This document shows, piece after piece, positions 7,776-16,335 of a stretch of DNA of 24,224 bases (within the stretch, counting starts at the first letter, position 1; the number at the start of each line of letters is the position of its first letter). The DNA lies in assembly GCA_017303735.1 (NCBI GenBank), contig JAFLCF010000048.1:1-24224 (forward strand), in the 5' to 3' direction. A model generated the notes under the pieces. The model made no database searches, was not told the DNA's origin, and was given only the letters and a program-made list of their open reading frames with translations. A program made the translations under genes and the position numbers. Origin of the DNA: Anaerolineae bacterium. Its GTDB lineage: Bacteria > Chloroflexota > Anaerolineae > Anaerolineales > Villigracilaceae.

Positions 7776-7802
7776 AAAAACGCCGCGACCTGCGGCGTTT
7801 TT
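7776..7802. terminator. Bidirectional terminator between the cyclase gene and the convergent operon
   Basis: An 11-bp perfect stem AAAAACGCCGC / GCGGCGTTTTT with loop GACCT. Each strand has a T run after the stem, so it can end transcription from both sides. Confidence 0.93.
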
Positions 7803-7814
7803 GTTTCTTGTTTT

Positions 7815-8174
7815 TTATCTTTTAAGTTTTGCATCCAGCGAAGACCATATCCCCGCCATTAAAGTACTTCCCGTCTTGCGGCGTAAATTAACTTTATAGA
7901 TCGCCTTTTCTTTTTCGCCGATCCGAATCAGCCACATTTGCTCGGTCAGAGATGCCAGAGTTTCATCCAATTCTGCACGCGTGAGGCGGTCTTGTTCGGG
8001 CATGGTATCAACCACTTCGCACATCCGCGGGTAGCTCGCCTGAAGTTCACGCAACATTACACGCATGATCTTTCGCATGGCAGGCGGAAGTTTGGCAATA
8101 TCCAAAGGAGAGATCCCATCTTTCTTTTGGTTGTCTTTGATTTCTTTATCAAGGCGATCAAAAAGACCAGGCAT
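7815..8174 (-). CDS. Small helical protein, possible winged helix; MinD-module partner A
   Basis: 119 residues, last gene of the minus-strand operon. It begins MPGLFDRLDKEIKDNQKKDG, is mostly helical, and its middle (LTRAELDETLASLTEQMWLIRI, about 65-86) followed by a basic strand reads like a degenerate winged helix. It is similar in size and plan to the 111-residue protein at 13182-13517, which also lies beside a MinD-like ATPase: both have LF....KE near the start, an SPLD/PSDV segment, an acidic helix pair and a W near the C-terminus. I do not recognise a named family. The start follows GAGGGA closely. The likely role is a partner of the ATPase, from context only. Confidence 0.75.
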   Translation of the reverse strand: MPGLFDRLDKEIKDNQKKDGISPLDIAKLPPAMRKIMRVMLRELQASYPRMCEVVDTMPEQDRLTRAELDETLASLTEQMWLIRIGEKEKAIYKVNLRRKTGSTLMAGIWSSLDAKLKR

Positions 8175-8185
8175 GGTTCCCTCGC

Positions 8186-8398
8186 TTAATACAACTCAGG
8201 CATACTGATCGGTTCTGGCTGCGGCTCACATTCACCACACCAGATGACGTTGGCGACTGCCAATCCTTTTGGGGTATTGTTCGCACCAACAAACATAGTA
8301 ATAAAGGTGGACATGGTTGCCGCATGATCCTTACACACAAATCGTCCACAAAAAGCGCACGAAGCCCGAGGTTCTTCTTCACAATGCCAGCATTTCAT
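8186..8398 (-). CDS. Small zinc-binding (B-box-like) protein
   Basis: 70 residues with eight evenly paired zinc ligands: C3, C6, C14, C17, C22, H25, C54 and C57 (CWHC, CAFC, CKDH, CGEC). The first part, CxxC...CxxC....CxxH, resembles B-box or similar cross-brace zinc fingers, enough for two zinc ions. No enzyme motif is present. It lies 9 bases after the MinD-like gene with a good ribosome site (AGGAG), so expression is coupled. Function unknown; a protein-protein adaptor is the most natural guess. Confidence 0.78.
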   Translation of the reverse strand: MKCWHCEEEPRASCAFCGRFVCKDHAATMSTFITMFVGANNTPKGLAVANVIWCGECEPQPEPISMPELY

Positions 8399-8407
8399 GA
8401 GTCGCTC

Positions 8408-9190
8408 CTATGTTGCAGCCAGCACGGCTTCAACAACATTCATCAATCCTTTAGACCATGGATGATCGGGATAACGCAGTGAAAAAAGATCCTTGCTCGC
8501 GTTTTCAGCCATATCAAAGGTCAAGGGCAAAACCCCAGCGACAGTTGCCTGGAACTCGCCTTCGATATTTTTCTTAATCTCGGCAAAATCATATTTCGGC
8601 AGGGCTTTATTGACCATCAACAACAGATTCGGAACATCCAGGCTGCGTGCCACATCCACCGTCACAGACGTTCCCTGAATATCCTGATTGTCGGGGCGAA
8701 GGATAATAATAAGGATATCCGAGGTGGCAATGGAAAGCAACGTCTCTTCGTTCAACCCGGGATGTGTATCAATGAATAAATAATCGAGTTCGAATTCGTT
8801 TATGGCTGATTGCAAGCCTTCATTCAAACGGTTGAAATCGATCCCCTCTTGAAGGATCTGGCTGATCTCACTGCTCTTGATGCTGGATGGGAAAAGCCAT
8901 AAATTCGTGCCAGCAAGTTTTGCGCGTCCTTCCTCCTCGCTCTTTACACCGCCCACAAGATACCCCACCTCACGAATGGAGGCTTTGCCGTGTAAATAAT
9001 CGTTCATGGTCTTACCCATTTTCTGCTCATCCAACCCGAACAGAACGTGAATACCGGGCGACTGGATATCGGTATCCACCACGCCTACCCGCTTGCCGGT
9101 CATGGCGACCTGCGAAGCCAGGTTTGCAGTGGTGTTCGACTTGCCCGTTCCCCCGCGAAATGAATGGATCGATACGATCTTGCCAGCCAT
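8408..9190 (-). CDS. MinD/ParA-like P-loop ATPase (paralogue A)
   Basis: 260 residues. The deviant Walker A motif is FRGGTGKSN (11-19). In ParA/MinD proteins the first residue of the KGGxGK signature is lysine; here it is Arg12, with the P-loop Lys17 kept. VVDTDIQSPG (Walker A' region) and LDYLFIDTHPGLNEETL (Walker B and switch) are intact, so ATP binding and hydrolysis are likely. No clear C-terminal amphipathic membrane helix of the MinD type is visible. It resembles the ATPase at 12383-13138 throughout, roughly half the residues matching by eye. It sits 20 bases after the cyclic-nucleotide receptor gene, suggesting control of the ATPase by that receptor. Start ATG follows GGAGGA. Confidence 0.9.
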   Translation of the reverse strand: MAGKIVSIHSFRGGTGKSNTTANLASQVAMTGKRVGVVDTDIQSPGIHVLFGLDEQKMGKTMNDYLHGKASIREVGYLVGGVKSEEEGRAKLAGTNLWLFPSSIKSSEISQILQEGIDFNRLNEGLQSAINEFELDYLFIDTHPGLNEETLLSIATSDILIIILRPDNQDIQGTSVTVDVARSLDVPNLLLMVNKALPKYDFAEIKKNIEGEFQATVAGVLPLTFDMAENASKDLFSLRYPDHPWSKGLMNVVEAVLAAT

Positions 9191-9210
9191 ATTTCCTCCG
9201 TACTATTTTT

Positions 9211-9945
9211 TTAACCTGAATGACGCTTCTGACGCAGGGTCTTCGCCTGTTCCTTCAGCTTGGAATAGAACTCCGTGCCAGTGATCTCTTCAAATTCCTT
9301 CTTGCGGCGTTCCTGGTCGATCTCAAAAGACAGCCGCTCCAACTCCTGCTTCAAGCCTTCTTCACGTGCCTTTACTTTTCGTACCATCGAATAGAATGTA
9401 GAAAGCAATTGCGCTGCCTTGTCATCGTCTGTCCCTGCTTTGTTGGTGAGGGGCTGGGTATACTCCAAAAAGGAATAGTCACCTTCCGCGGTCTTCTGAG
9501 ACCAGTCGATCACCTTTTCAATATAGGTTGTCGAAAAACGCAGCCGGTTCGAAAACCCGCGCAGGATGCCAAGTGCCACATCCAATCGTTGATCGAGGAG
9601 TTCAAAAAAGGCATCGCGTGTCAGTTCCAGGGCTTCCACTTCGTCCAACGCCACCGCTCCCGCAGACCGAGGCAGTGCATCCACCAGCGCAAGTTCACCA
9701 ATGGTCTCTCCGGGTCCCACCTTGTTTATGATGATCTCCTCGCCGCGCGCATCTGTAGTGACGATCTTTAGATGCCCCTCAAGAATCAGATAAAAAGAAT
9801 CAGCCGGATCGCCTTTGCGCATCATGACAACGCCCGAGTCAAGTCTACGCACCGTTGTCTTTGCGGCTACAGCTGCCAGCGCATCGTCTGAAAGCTCTTT
9901 AAAAAGCTCCGTCTTATGCATCTTTTGTAAAACATCGTTACTCAT
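9211..9945 (-). CDS. Cyclic-nucleotide-binding protein without DNA-binding domain
   Basis: 244 residues from the ATG at 9945, which overlaps the upstream stop as TAATG. The in-frame extension further upstream lies inside the PrsW gene and is rejected. Residues 13-118 form a CRP-type cNMP-binding beta-barrel; the phosphate-binding cassette GELALVDALPRSA (83-95) keeps the glutamate (E84) and arginine (R93) that contact cyclic nucleotide. Instead of a CRP helix-turn-helix there is a helical region (about 120-195) and a charged tail (196-240) with FEIDQERRKKEFEEITGTEF, shared with the GAF protein at 3882-4781. It is thus probably a soluble receptor acting through protein contacts, most likely on the PrsW protease or ATPase in the same operon. 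Confidence 0.9.
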   Translation of the reverse strand: MSNDVLQKMHKTELFKELSDDALAAVAAKTTVRRLDSGVVMMRKGDPADSFYLILEGHLKIVTTDARGEEIIINKVGPGETIGELALVDALPRSAGAVALDEVEALELTRDAFFELLDQRLDVALGILRGFSNRLRFSTTYIEKVIDWSQKTAEGDYSFLEYTQPLTNKAGTDDDKAAQLLSTFYSMVRKVKAREEGLKQELERLSFEIDQERRKKEFEEITGTEFYSKLKEQAKTLRQKRHSG

Positions 9946-11051
9946 TAATGGTCTTCCTGTGAGGATGAATCTTTCAATCGCTCCGAGACGCGGTTCCACA
10001 AGCCGCCTCCCTTTTGACCCAAGCCTGCGGTAGCGATACGGGCATTTAGCAAATTCCAGATCTGCAGATCCTGACTCAGATAGACCTCTCGCACCATCAT
10101 CATGCAATATGTACCGATTTGGTTTCGCAAGAGATTGATATCTATTACCAAGTCATCTATGATCTTGTGTATTTCGGCTTTGCGATTTTCATTCGCTGCG
10201 GTTTCAAGCAATTTACGCTTGATGCCGATCTCTGCCTGTTTATAGATCAAACTGCGCACGAGGGCAGCTTTTTCGGCGCCAAACCTCGCTTCCACCGGAG
10301 AAAGGACTTCATGCACAGTTTCGATATTGCTAACCACACGGGTTTCTTCCTGTGTAACACGGTCTGCCATGCCAAGTTTTTCTGCCACCCAATTCTTTTG
10401 CACGGTCAAACCGCGCTTGATAATGTACCAGATCAAGGCTGCCCCCGTCACACCGATCGTAATAGCGAAAATAAGAACGACCAGGTTCCCCCCCGAGCTG
10501 ACCAGGATATTAAACCCCATGTGAATCATGATGGAAATGAGATATCCGGCGGCAATTGCCAGCCTTCCGCGCATGGATGAATCGCCGCGCTGGTATGCCA
10601 GGGCTGTGCCGATCAATCCGCTGCTGGTGGCATGCATCAGGTTGGTGGAGAAAACACGCGCGATCGCAATTGTCAGGGCAGCTTCAGAGTTGCGCATGAC
10701 ATATTCATAATTCTCAATTACCGCAAAACCAATACCGGCTCCAAACCCATACAACGCACCATCCACGACATAGTTAAAATCTGCGCGCCGAACAAGGTAA
10801 ATAAGGATAACGGCTTTGAGAATCTCCTCGATGATCGGGGCAATGAATCGCACCACCTGCTCCCACGAAGCCCAGCCCGCATTTACCACCGCTGGGTTGA
10901 TCTGGGCTGCCAGATAATAGGCAACCAACCCGCCCAATAAGGTGAGTATATTGAAGTAGGGTTTGCCCGTATTAAAGAGATCGAACCGGTTAAGGAGGAT
11001 GAGAAATACAATAGGGATGGTAAAAGCGATTAGGAGAGCGACCACAACCAT
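9945..11051 (-). CDS. PrsW-family intramembrane metalloprotease with long cytoplasmic tail
   Basis: 368 residues. About seven or eight membrane helices fill residues 1-212 and carry the PrsW/CPBP-type motifs: EEILK (E75, E76, K79), FAVIE (F109, E113), H140 and HMGFN (H177, N181). These are the predicted metal and catalytic residues. Residues 213-368 are soluble, charged and helical, an extension beyond the usual short PrsW protein that may serve as a control domain. In Bacillus PrsW starts the cutting of an anti-sigma factor; here an ECF sigma/membrane partner pair lies just upstream on the same strand. The ATG comes six bases after a TATGAT box, so the operon message appears leaderless. Its stop overlaps the next start. 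Confidence 0.88.
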   Translation of the reverse strand: MVVVALLIAFTIPIVFLILLNRFDLFNTGKPYFNILTLLGGLVAYYLAAQINPAVVNAGWASWEQVVRFIAPIIEEILKAVILIYLVRRADFNYVVDGALYGFGAGIGFAVIENYEYVMRNSEAALTIAIARVFSTNLMHATSSGLIGTALAYQRGDSSMRGRLAIAAGYLISIMIHMGFNILVSSGGNLVVLIFAITIGVTGAALIWYIIKRGLTVQKNWVAEKLGMADRVTQEETRVVSNIETVHEVLSPVEARFGAEKAALVRSLIYKQAEIGIKRKLLETAANENRKAEIHKIIDDLVIDINLLRNQIGTYCMMMVREVYLSQDLQIWNLLNARIATAGLGQKGGGLWNRVSERLKDSSSQEDH

Positions 11052-11063
11052 GACAAAATCATA
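11052..11063 (-). promoter_or_regulatory. -10 box of a leaderless promoter for the PrsW-MinD operon
   Basis: On the minus strand TATGAT (11063-11058) is followed by TTTGTC and then the PrsW ATG. No ribosome site separates them. This gives the five-gene operon a promoter of its own, apart from the sigma factor genes. Confidence 0.55.
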
Positions 11064-11131
11064 CCTTATCTAGAAACGAGCTGCAAGGAAAAACCATTAC
11101 AAGTGTTAACTGATCTGTAGCAATTAAGAAG

Positions 11132-11163
11132 CTACGCCCTTGAAATTCCTTTCAAGAGCGTAG
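11132..11163. terminator. Hairpin terminator after the second ECF operon
   Basis: CTACGC-C-CTTGAAA pairs with TTTCAAG-A-GCGTAG around a TTCC loop, 13 pairs with one mismatch. It lies between the anti-sigma-like gene and the PrsW operon. The T run on the minus strand is weak (CTTCTTAATT), so leakage into the PrsW operon is possible. Confidence 0.65.
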
Positions 11164-11194
11164 TTTTGTTTCTTTCGGGAAATGAATAATTCCG

Positions 11195-11665
11195 TTATTT
11201 GCGGCGTGAGACCCAATATAAGACCAAAAAGATGCCAACCACTGCTGCCAATGCCGGGAAAAAACCGGAACCGGAAAAAGCGGTTCCAGATACAGCAGCG
11301 CCGGGTGTTTGAAGCAACGGCAGGCTGACAATTGCCACGACCAACACCGCTACAACCGCCATCAGTAAGCCTGCCTGTGGGTTCGATTGAAGATCGAAGA
11401 GCCGCTTCCAAAAGGAGGTTTGGGGCATTTCTTCCAACTTTTCGCGACGGGCACGTGCTTTTAACCGCACCAATATTTGTTTGGCGCGGGCATCTTCCAA
11501 AGAAGGTGGAGGGAAGGCACGGTTCAGGCGTAGAATCGTTTTTTCGAGTTCGACCAGTTCCTCGTCGGCGTTTGAATCGATCTCGTCCAGTTTTGAATTT
11601 AATAAACGGTCGGTATAATCCGCAAGTTCGTTGTCTTTTTCGAAGTTTTCGGTGAATTGAGGCAT
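11195..11665 (-). CDS. Putative anti-sigma factor without zinc motif, two membrane helices
   Basis: 156 residues, beginning two bases after the stop of an ECF sigma gene. Residues 1-90 are soluble and very acidic/basic helical sequence with no HxxxCxxC motif. Two hydrophobic helices (about 98-118 and 134-152) are joined by a short Gly/Ser/Ala-rich loop (GAAVSGTAFSGSG), placing both ends in the cytoplasm. Position and topology suggest a membrane anti-sigma factor of a non-zinc type, but no family motif proves it. The small, flexible external loop is the sort of place a membrane protease such as the neighbouring PrsW could cut. Confidence 0.65.
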   Translation of the reverse strand: MPQFTENFEKDNELADYTDRLLNSKLDEIDSNADEELVELEKTILRLNRAFPPPSLEDARAKQILVRLKARARREKLEEMPQTSFWKRLFDLQSNPQAGLLMAVVAVLVVAIVSLPLLQTPGAAVSGTAFSGSGFFPALAAVVGIFLVLYWVSRRK

Positions 11666-11667
11666 GG

Positions 11668-12234
11668 CTATTTTTCCAATTGAACACGAAGGGCTGCGAT
11701 GGCTCGCCGGAACAGGGATTTGGTAGATTCAAGGTTTTGTTTCGTCAGATCTGCAATCTCATTGAACTGCAACTCTTCGGCAAAACGAAGCAGGATGATC
11801 TCACGGTAGTTTTCAGGCAGTTCCCGCAGCGCCCGTTGAAGAAAAATGCGTTCCTCCATGGATTGAGAGGTGCTGCCCGTAACCTGTGCAAGCGCATCAG
11901 AAAGCGGGGCAAGCAACGGCTCCTGTTTGCGCGTGCGCTTGCGATAAAACTCGGCGACCTTATGGTTGGTTAGGGTACGCAACCAAGTGCCGAATTGGGC
12001 ATCCCCCCGGAAAGAAGCAAGGGATTTCAATGCGGCAATAAAGATTTCCTGCGTTACATCCTCAACATCGTTCTCAGGAACCACATATCGTACTCGTTTG
12101 TAGACCCGGGGAAGGTGCCGGTGGTACAGCATATCAAAGGCTTCCTTGCTCCCATCCTTATATTTTTGGATGAGAAGTTCGTCGCTGGCATCCTGTGGAG
12201 GTGTCGAGGTGTTTTGCATATAATTTGTCGTCAT
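11668..12234 (-). CDS. ECF sigma-70 family RNA polymerase sigma factor
   Basis: 188 residues, a full-length ECF sigma factor. Region 2 is DELLIQKYKDGSKEAFDMLY through DVEDVTQEIFIAAL and FGTWLRTLTNHKVAEFYRK; region 4 is LRELPENYREIILLRF followed by FNEIADLTKQNLESTKSLFRRAIAAL. The start may be ATG at 12234 or ATG five codons downstream at 12219; neither has a good ribosome site. It is divergent from the second MinD-like gene across 148 bases, and a TATAGT on the minus strand near 12279-12284 could be its -10 box. With the following membrane protein gene it forms a sigma/antagonist pair beside the PrsW operon. Confidence 0.93.
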   Translation of the reverse strand: MTTNYMQNTSTPPQDASDELLIQKYKDGSKEAFDMLYHRHLPRVYKRVRYVVPENDVEDVTQEIFIAALKSLASFRGDAQFGTWLRTLTNHKVAEFYRKRTRKQEPLLAPLSDALAQVTGSTSQSMEERIFLQRALRELPENYREIILLRFAEELQFNEIADLTKQNLESTKSLFRRAIAALRVQLEK

Positions 12235-12312
12235 GGGAGGTGAAAATGGGTCGTTTTAACTTTCGTTTTTAGGAATTTACTATAACATAAACAGAGCTGG
12301 AAAAGTAGGGAT

Positions 12313-12340
12313 TTGATTTTCAATCTAGTTAGGCTATAAT
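12313..12340 (+). promoter_or_regulatory. Sigma-70-type promoter for the second MinD-like gene
   Basis: TTGATT (12313-12318) and TATAAT (12335-12340) are 16 bases apart. The leader that follows is about 36 bases and has a ribosome site, GGGAG (12371-12375). It carries four AACG copies (12342, 12351, 12361, 12368), two of which form a near-palindrome ACGTAATATAACGT (12352-12365), a possible operator. Confidence 0.7.
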
Positions 12341-12382
12341 GAACGCAATTAACGTAATATAACGTATAACGGGAGACGGTGC

Positions 12383-13138
12383 ATGGCTAAAATCATTTCA
12401 GTTCATTCTTTCCGGGGTGGTACGGGCAAATCCAATACCACTGCTAATATTGCCGCGCTTTTGGCAATGGATGGCGCACGTGTCGGCGTGGTGGACACTG
12501 ATATTGCCTCCCCTGGGATTCATGTCCTCTTTAATTTAGATGAAGCCGATATGGAACATTCGCTCAACGACTATCTGTGGGGCAAATGCACGATCGAGCA
12601 GGCAGCGCAAGATGTAACTGGTCACATCGGTGCGGAAGTGAAGGGACAGATTTTCCTGATCCCCTCCAGCATTAAAGCCGGTGAGATCGCCCGCATTCTG
12701 CGCGAAGGTTATGACGTGGGTCTGTTGAACGACGGCTTCCGCGACGTGATCGAACGACTAAAGCTGGACTATCTTCTGATCGACACACATCCGGGTCTAA
12801 ATGAAGAGACCTTGCTTTCCATAGCGATTTCCAATGCATTGATCATCATCATGCGCCCAGACAGCCAGGATTATCAAGGCACCGCCGTCACGGTGGATGT
12901 TGCCAAGAAATTGGATGTGCCGAAGTTGTTCATTCTCGTGAACAAGGCTCCCATGAATTTAGATTTCGAAGAGGTTCGCAACCGTGTGGAACAGACCTAT
13001 GAAGCCAAAGTGGGTGCCATTCTCCCCCATTCCGATGAAATGATGATGCTCGCAAGCTCTGGTCTTTTCACCGTTCACTACCCCGATAATGTAGTGACCA
13101 AGGGCTTACGCAGTTTGGTCGATCAAATTAAAGCCTAG
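12383..13138 (+). CDS. MinD/ParA-like P-loop ATPase (paralogue B)
   Basis: 251 residues, closely related over its full length to the ATPase at 8408-9190 (for example FRGGTGKSNTTAN, DTDIASPGIHVLFNLDE, IDTHPGLNEETLLSIA, RPDSQDYQGTAVTVDVA). The signature lysine of the deviant Walker A motif is again arginine (Arg11), while Lys16 of the P-loop is kept, so the change is a stable property of this family. No membrane-targeting helix is obvious. Unlike paralogue A, it has a conventional promoter and ribosome site and no zinc protein beside it. The next gene, 43 bases on, encodes a small protein like the one in the other module. Confidence 0.92.
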   Translation: MAKIISVHSFRGGTGKSNTTANIAALLAMDGARVGVVDTDIASPGIHVLFNLDEADMEHSLNDYLWGKCTIEQAAQDVTGHIGAEVKGQIFLIPSSIKAGEIARILREGYDVGLLNDGFRDVIERLKLDYLLIDTHPGLNEETLLSIAISNALIIIMRPDSQDYQGTAVTVDVAKKLDVPKLFILVNKAPMNLDFEEVRNRVEQTYEAKVGAILPHSDEMMMLASSGLFTVHYPDNVVTKGLRSLVDQIKA

Positions 13139-13181
13139 GAATTGCCGGGTCTAAATTTTTTAAAGGTGATAGAAAGGCGTT

Positions 13182-13517
13182 ATGAGCAATCCACTCTTTG
13201 AAACTGCGATCAAGGAATTGGAAGAACGGCAAGAGGATCTACGTCCTTCAGATGTGGTCTTGTTATCCGAGCCGCTGCGCTCTGCCGTCAATTTTGTCGT
13301 CCGGCTGGGTCGTTTTAGCCTGACGGAATTTGCTGAGAAGCTTCCAGAATTTTCAAGAGAGGAAGTCAAGCGCATCGCAGACCTGCTCATCAAGCGCCAC
13401 CTGTTTGACCTCTCGCGCTTTGCAACTGAAGCAGAACCTTATTACGAAGCCCGCCTTTCTGCTATGACCCGTCCGCTTTCGCGCCCGCCTTCGGATATTT
13501 GGAAAAAAATAGATTAA
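13182..13517 (+). CDS. Small helical protein, possible winged helix; MinD-module partner B
   Basis: 111 residues, mostly helical. FSLTEFAEKLPEFSREEVKRIADLLIKRHLF is split across a helix-turn-helix-like segment (about 45-75; SLTEFAEKL then EEVKRIADLLIKRHLF), followed by a basic/Pro-rich tail ending SDIWKKID. In order and size it parallels the protein at 7815-8174. It follows the MinD-like gene on the same strand with an AAAGG ribosome site and is ended by a strong terminator, so the two form an operon. No named family recognised; DNA binding is possible but unproven. Confidence 0.78.
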   Translation: MSNPLFETAIKELEERQEDLRPSDVVLLSEPLRSAVNFVVRLGRFSLTEFAEKLPEFSREEVKRIADLLIKRHLFDLSRFATEAEPYYEARLSAMTRPLSRPPSDIWKKID

Positions 13518-15611
<2,094 letters not shown>

Positions 15612-15613
15612 AC

Positions 15614-15680
15614 TATGACACCCCTTCGGGGTTAATTTTCCACAAAACAAAATCTATAATCATTTCATCCCTTCGGGATT
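15614..15680 (+). repeat. Composite palindromic element, copy 1
   Basis: A 67-bp unit made of TATGACA, the palindrome ACCCCTTCGGGGT, an AT-rich spacer, CTATAATCATTTC and a second palindrome ATCCCTTCGGGAT; palindrome starts are 47 bases apart. It begins three bases after the ligA stop codon. The same unit occurs three more times in this window. Confidence 0.85.
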
Positions 15681-15720
15681 GGCTCGCTGAAAAGATGCGC
15701 TAAAAAAATCTTAAATCAAT

Positions 15721-15790
15721 AACCCCGAAGGGGTGGCAGGATTATAGAAATAGAAAGATCAAAAAATAAAAATCCCGAAGGGATGACATA
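15721..15790 (-). repeat. Composite palindromic element, copy 2 (inverted), directly before the transposase gene
   Basis: A 70-bp inverted copy of the unit: ACCCCGAAGGGGT (15722-15734), GGCAGGATTATAGAA, spacer, ATCCCGAAGGGAT (15772-15784), then TGACATA. It ends two bases before the transposase ATG. AAGGGA in its last palindrome is the only ribosome-site-like sequence for that gene, so folding of the hairpin would hide it. It faces copy 1 across 40 bases. Confidence 0.85.
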
Positions 15791-15792
15791 GC

Positions 15793-16254
15793 ATGGCCGG
15801 GACATTTTCACAGATCTACATTCAAGTGGTATTCGCTGTACAAGGCAGGCAAAACCTTCTGAAAAAAGAATGGCGGCAGGAGGTTTTTAAATATATGGCG
15901 GGGATCATCAAGAACAAAGGGCAGAAGCCGATCATCATCAATGGTGTGGAAGACCATGTACATGTTTTCGTAGGGTTGAAACCCTCCATAGCATTATCAG
16001 ACCTGGTTCGTGATATCAAAAACAACTCTACAAATTTCATTAACGACCACAAATGGGTTGCAGGGAAATTCAACTGGCAGGAGGGCTACGGTGCATTTTC
16101 ATACAGTCACTCACAGATAGAAGCCGTATACAACTATATCGAACATCAAGAACAACACCACTCCCGCCAAACCTTCAAAGACGAATACCTAGACCTGCTC
16201 AAAAAGTTCGAGATCGAGCACGACCCAAGATATCTATTCGAATGGCTGGAATAG
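15793..16254 (+). CDS. IS200/RAYT-type Y1 (HUH) transposase
   Basis: 153 residues, the size of IS200 TnpA and REP-associated tyrosine transposases. It carries the HUH metal motif HVH (H55, H57) in EDHVHVFVGLKPS, and the catalytic tyrosine in YIEHQ (Y115). Such enzymes cut and join single-stranded DNA at small hairpins. The gene is directly preceded by two palindromic elements, with two more about 7.5 kb away, and no accessory TnpB or matching downstream end was found. That pattern fits a domesticated RAYT acting on REP-like repeats better than a self-mobile IS200. The ORF is intact, so the protein may be active. Confidence 0.9.
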   Translation: MAGTFSQIYIQVVFAVQGRQNLLKKEWRQEVFKYMAGIIKNKGQKPIIINGVEDHVHVFVGLKPSIALSDLVRDIKNNSTNFINDHKWVAGKFNWQEGYGAFSYSHSQIEAVYNYIEHQEQHHSRQTFKDEYLDLLKKFEIEHDPRYLFEWLE

Positions 16255-16279
16255 CCATTTCCCTTTAATCATTCCTCAC

Positions 16280-16308
16280 TGGACAATCCCCCTTCCCTCG
16301 GCTAAACT
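16280..16308 (+). promoter_or_regulatory. Promoter of the alpha-oxoamine synthase-like gene
   Basis: TGGACA (16280-16285) and TAAACT (16303-16308) are separated by 17 bases. The ribosome site GGAGGA (16325-16330) lies five bases before the ATG at 16336. Confidence 0.6.
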
Positions 16309-16335
16309 TGCGCCATTCCCTTTCGGAGGAACTCA

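Noticed and set aside
9946..10107. N-terminal 54-codon extension of the cNMP receptor
   Set aside because: Lies inside the PrsW gene; the ATG at 9945 in a TAATG overlap with AGGA upstream is the better start.
11124..11732. 202-codon minus-strand ORF
   Set aside because: Different frame across the anti-sigma-like gene and the sigma 3' end; Arg/Pro-rich with no recognisable domain, and runs through the terminator hairpin.
15614..15790. CRISPR-like repeats
   Set aside because: Repeats are palindromic, inverted, only two units per cluster and next to a Y1 transposase; no regular spacers and no cas genes.
15614..16335. Complete IS200 insertion sequence with left and right ends
   Set aside because: No matching hairpin end downstream of the transposase gene was found, and copies of the hairpin element exist without the gene, which fits a RAYT better.
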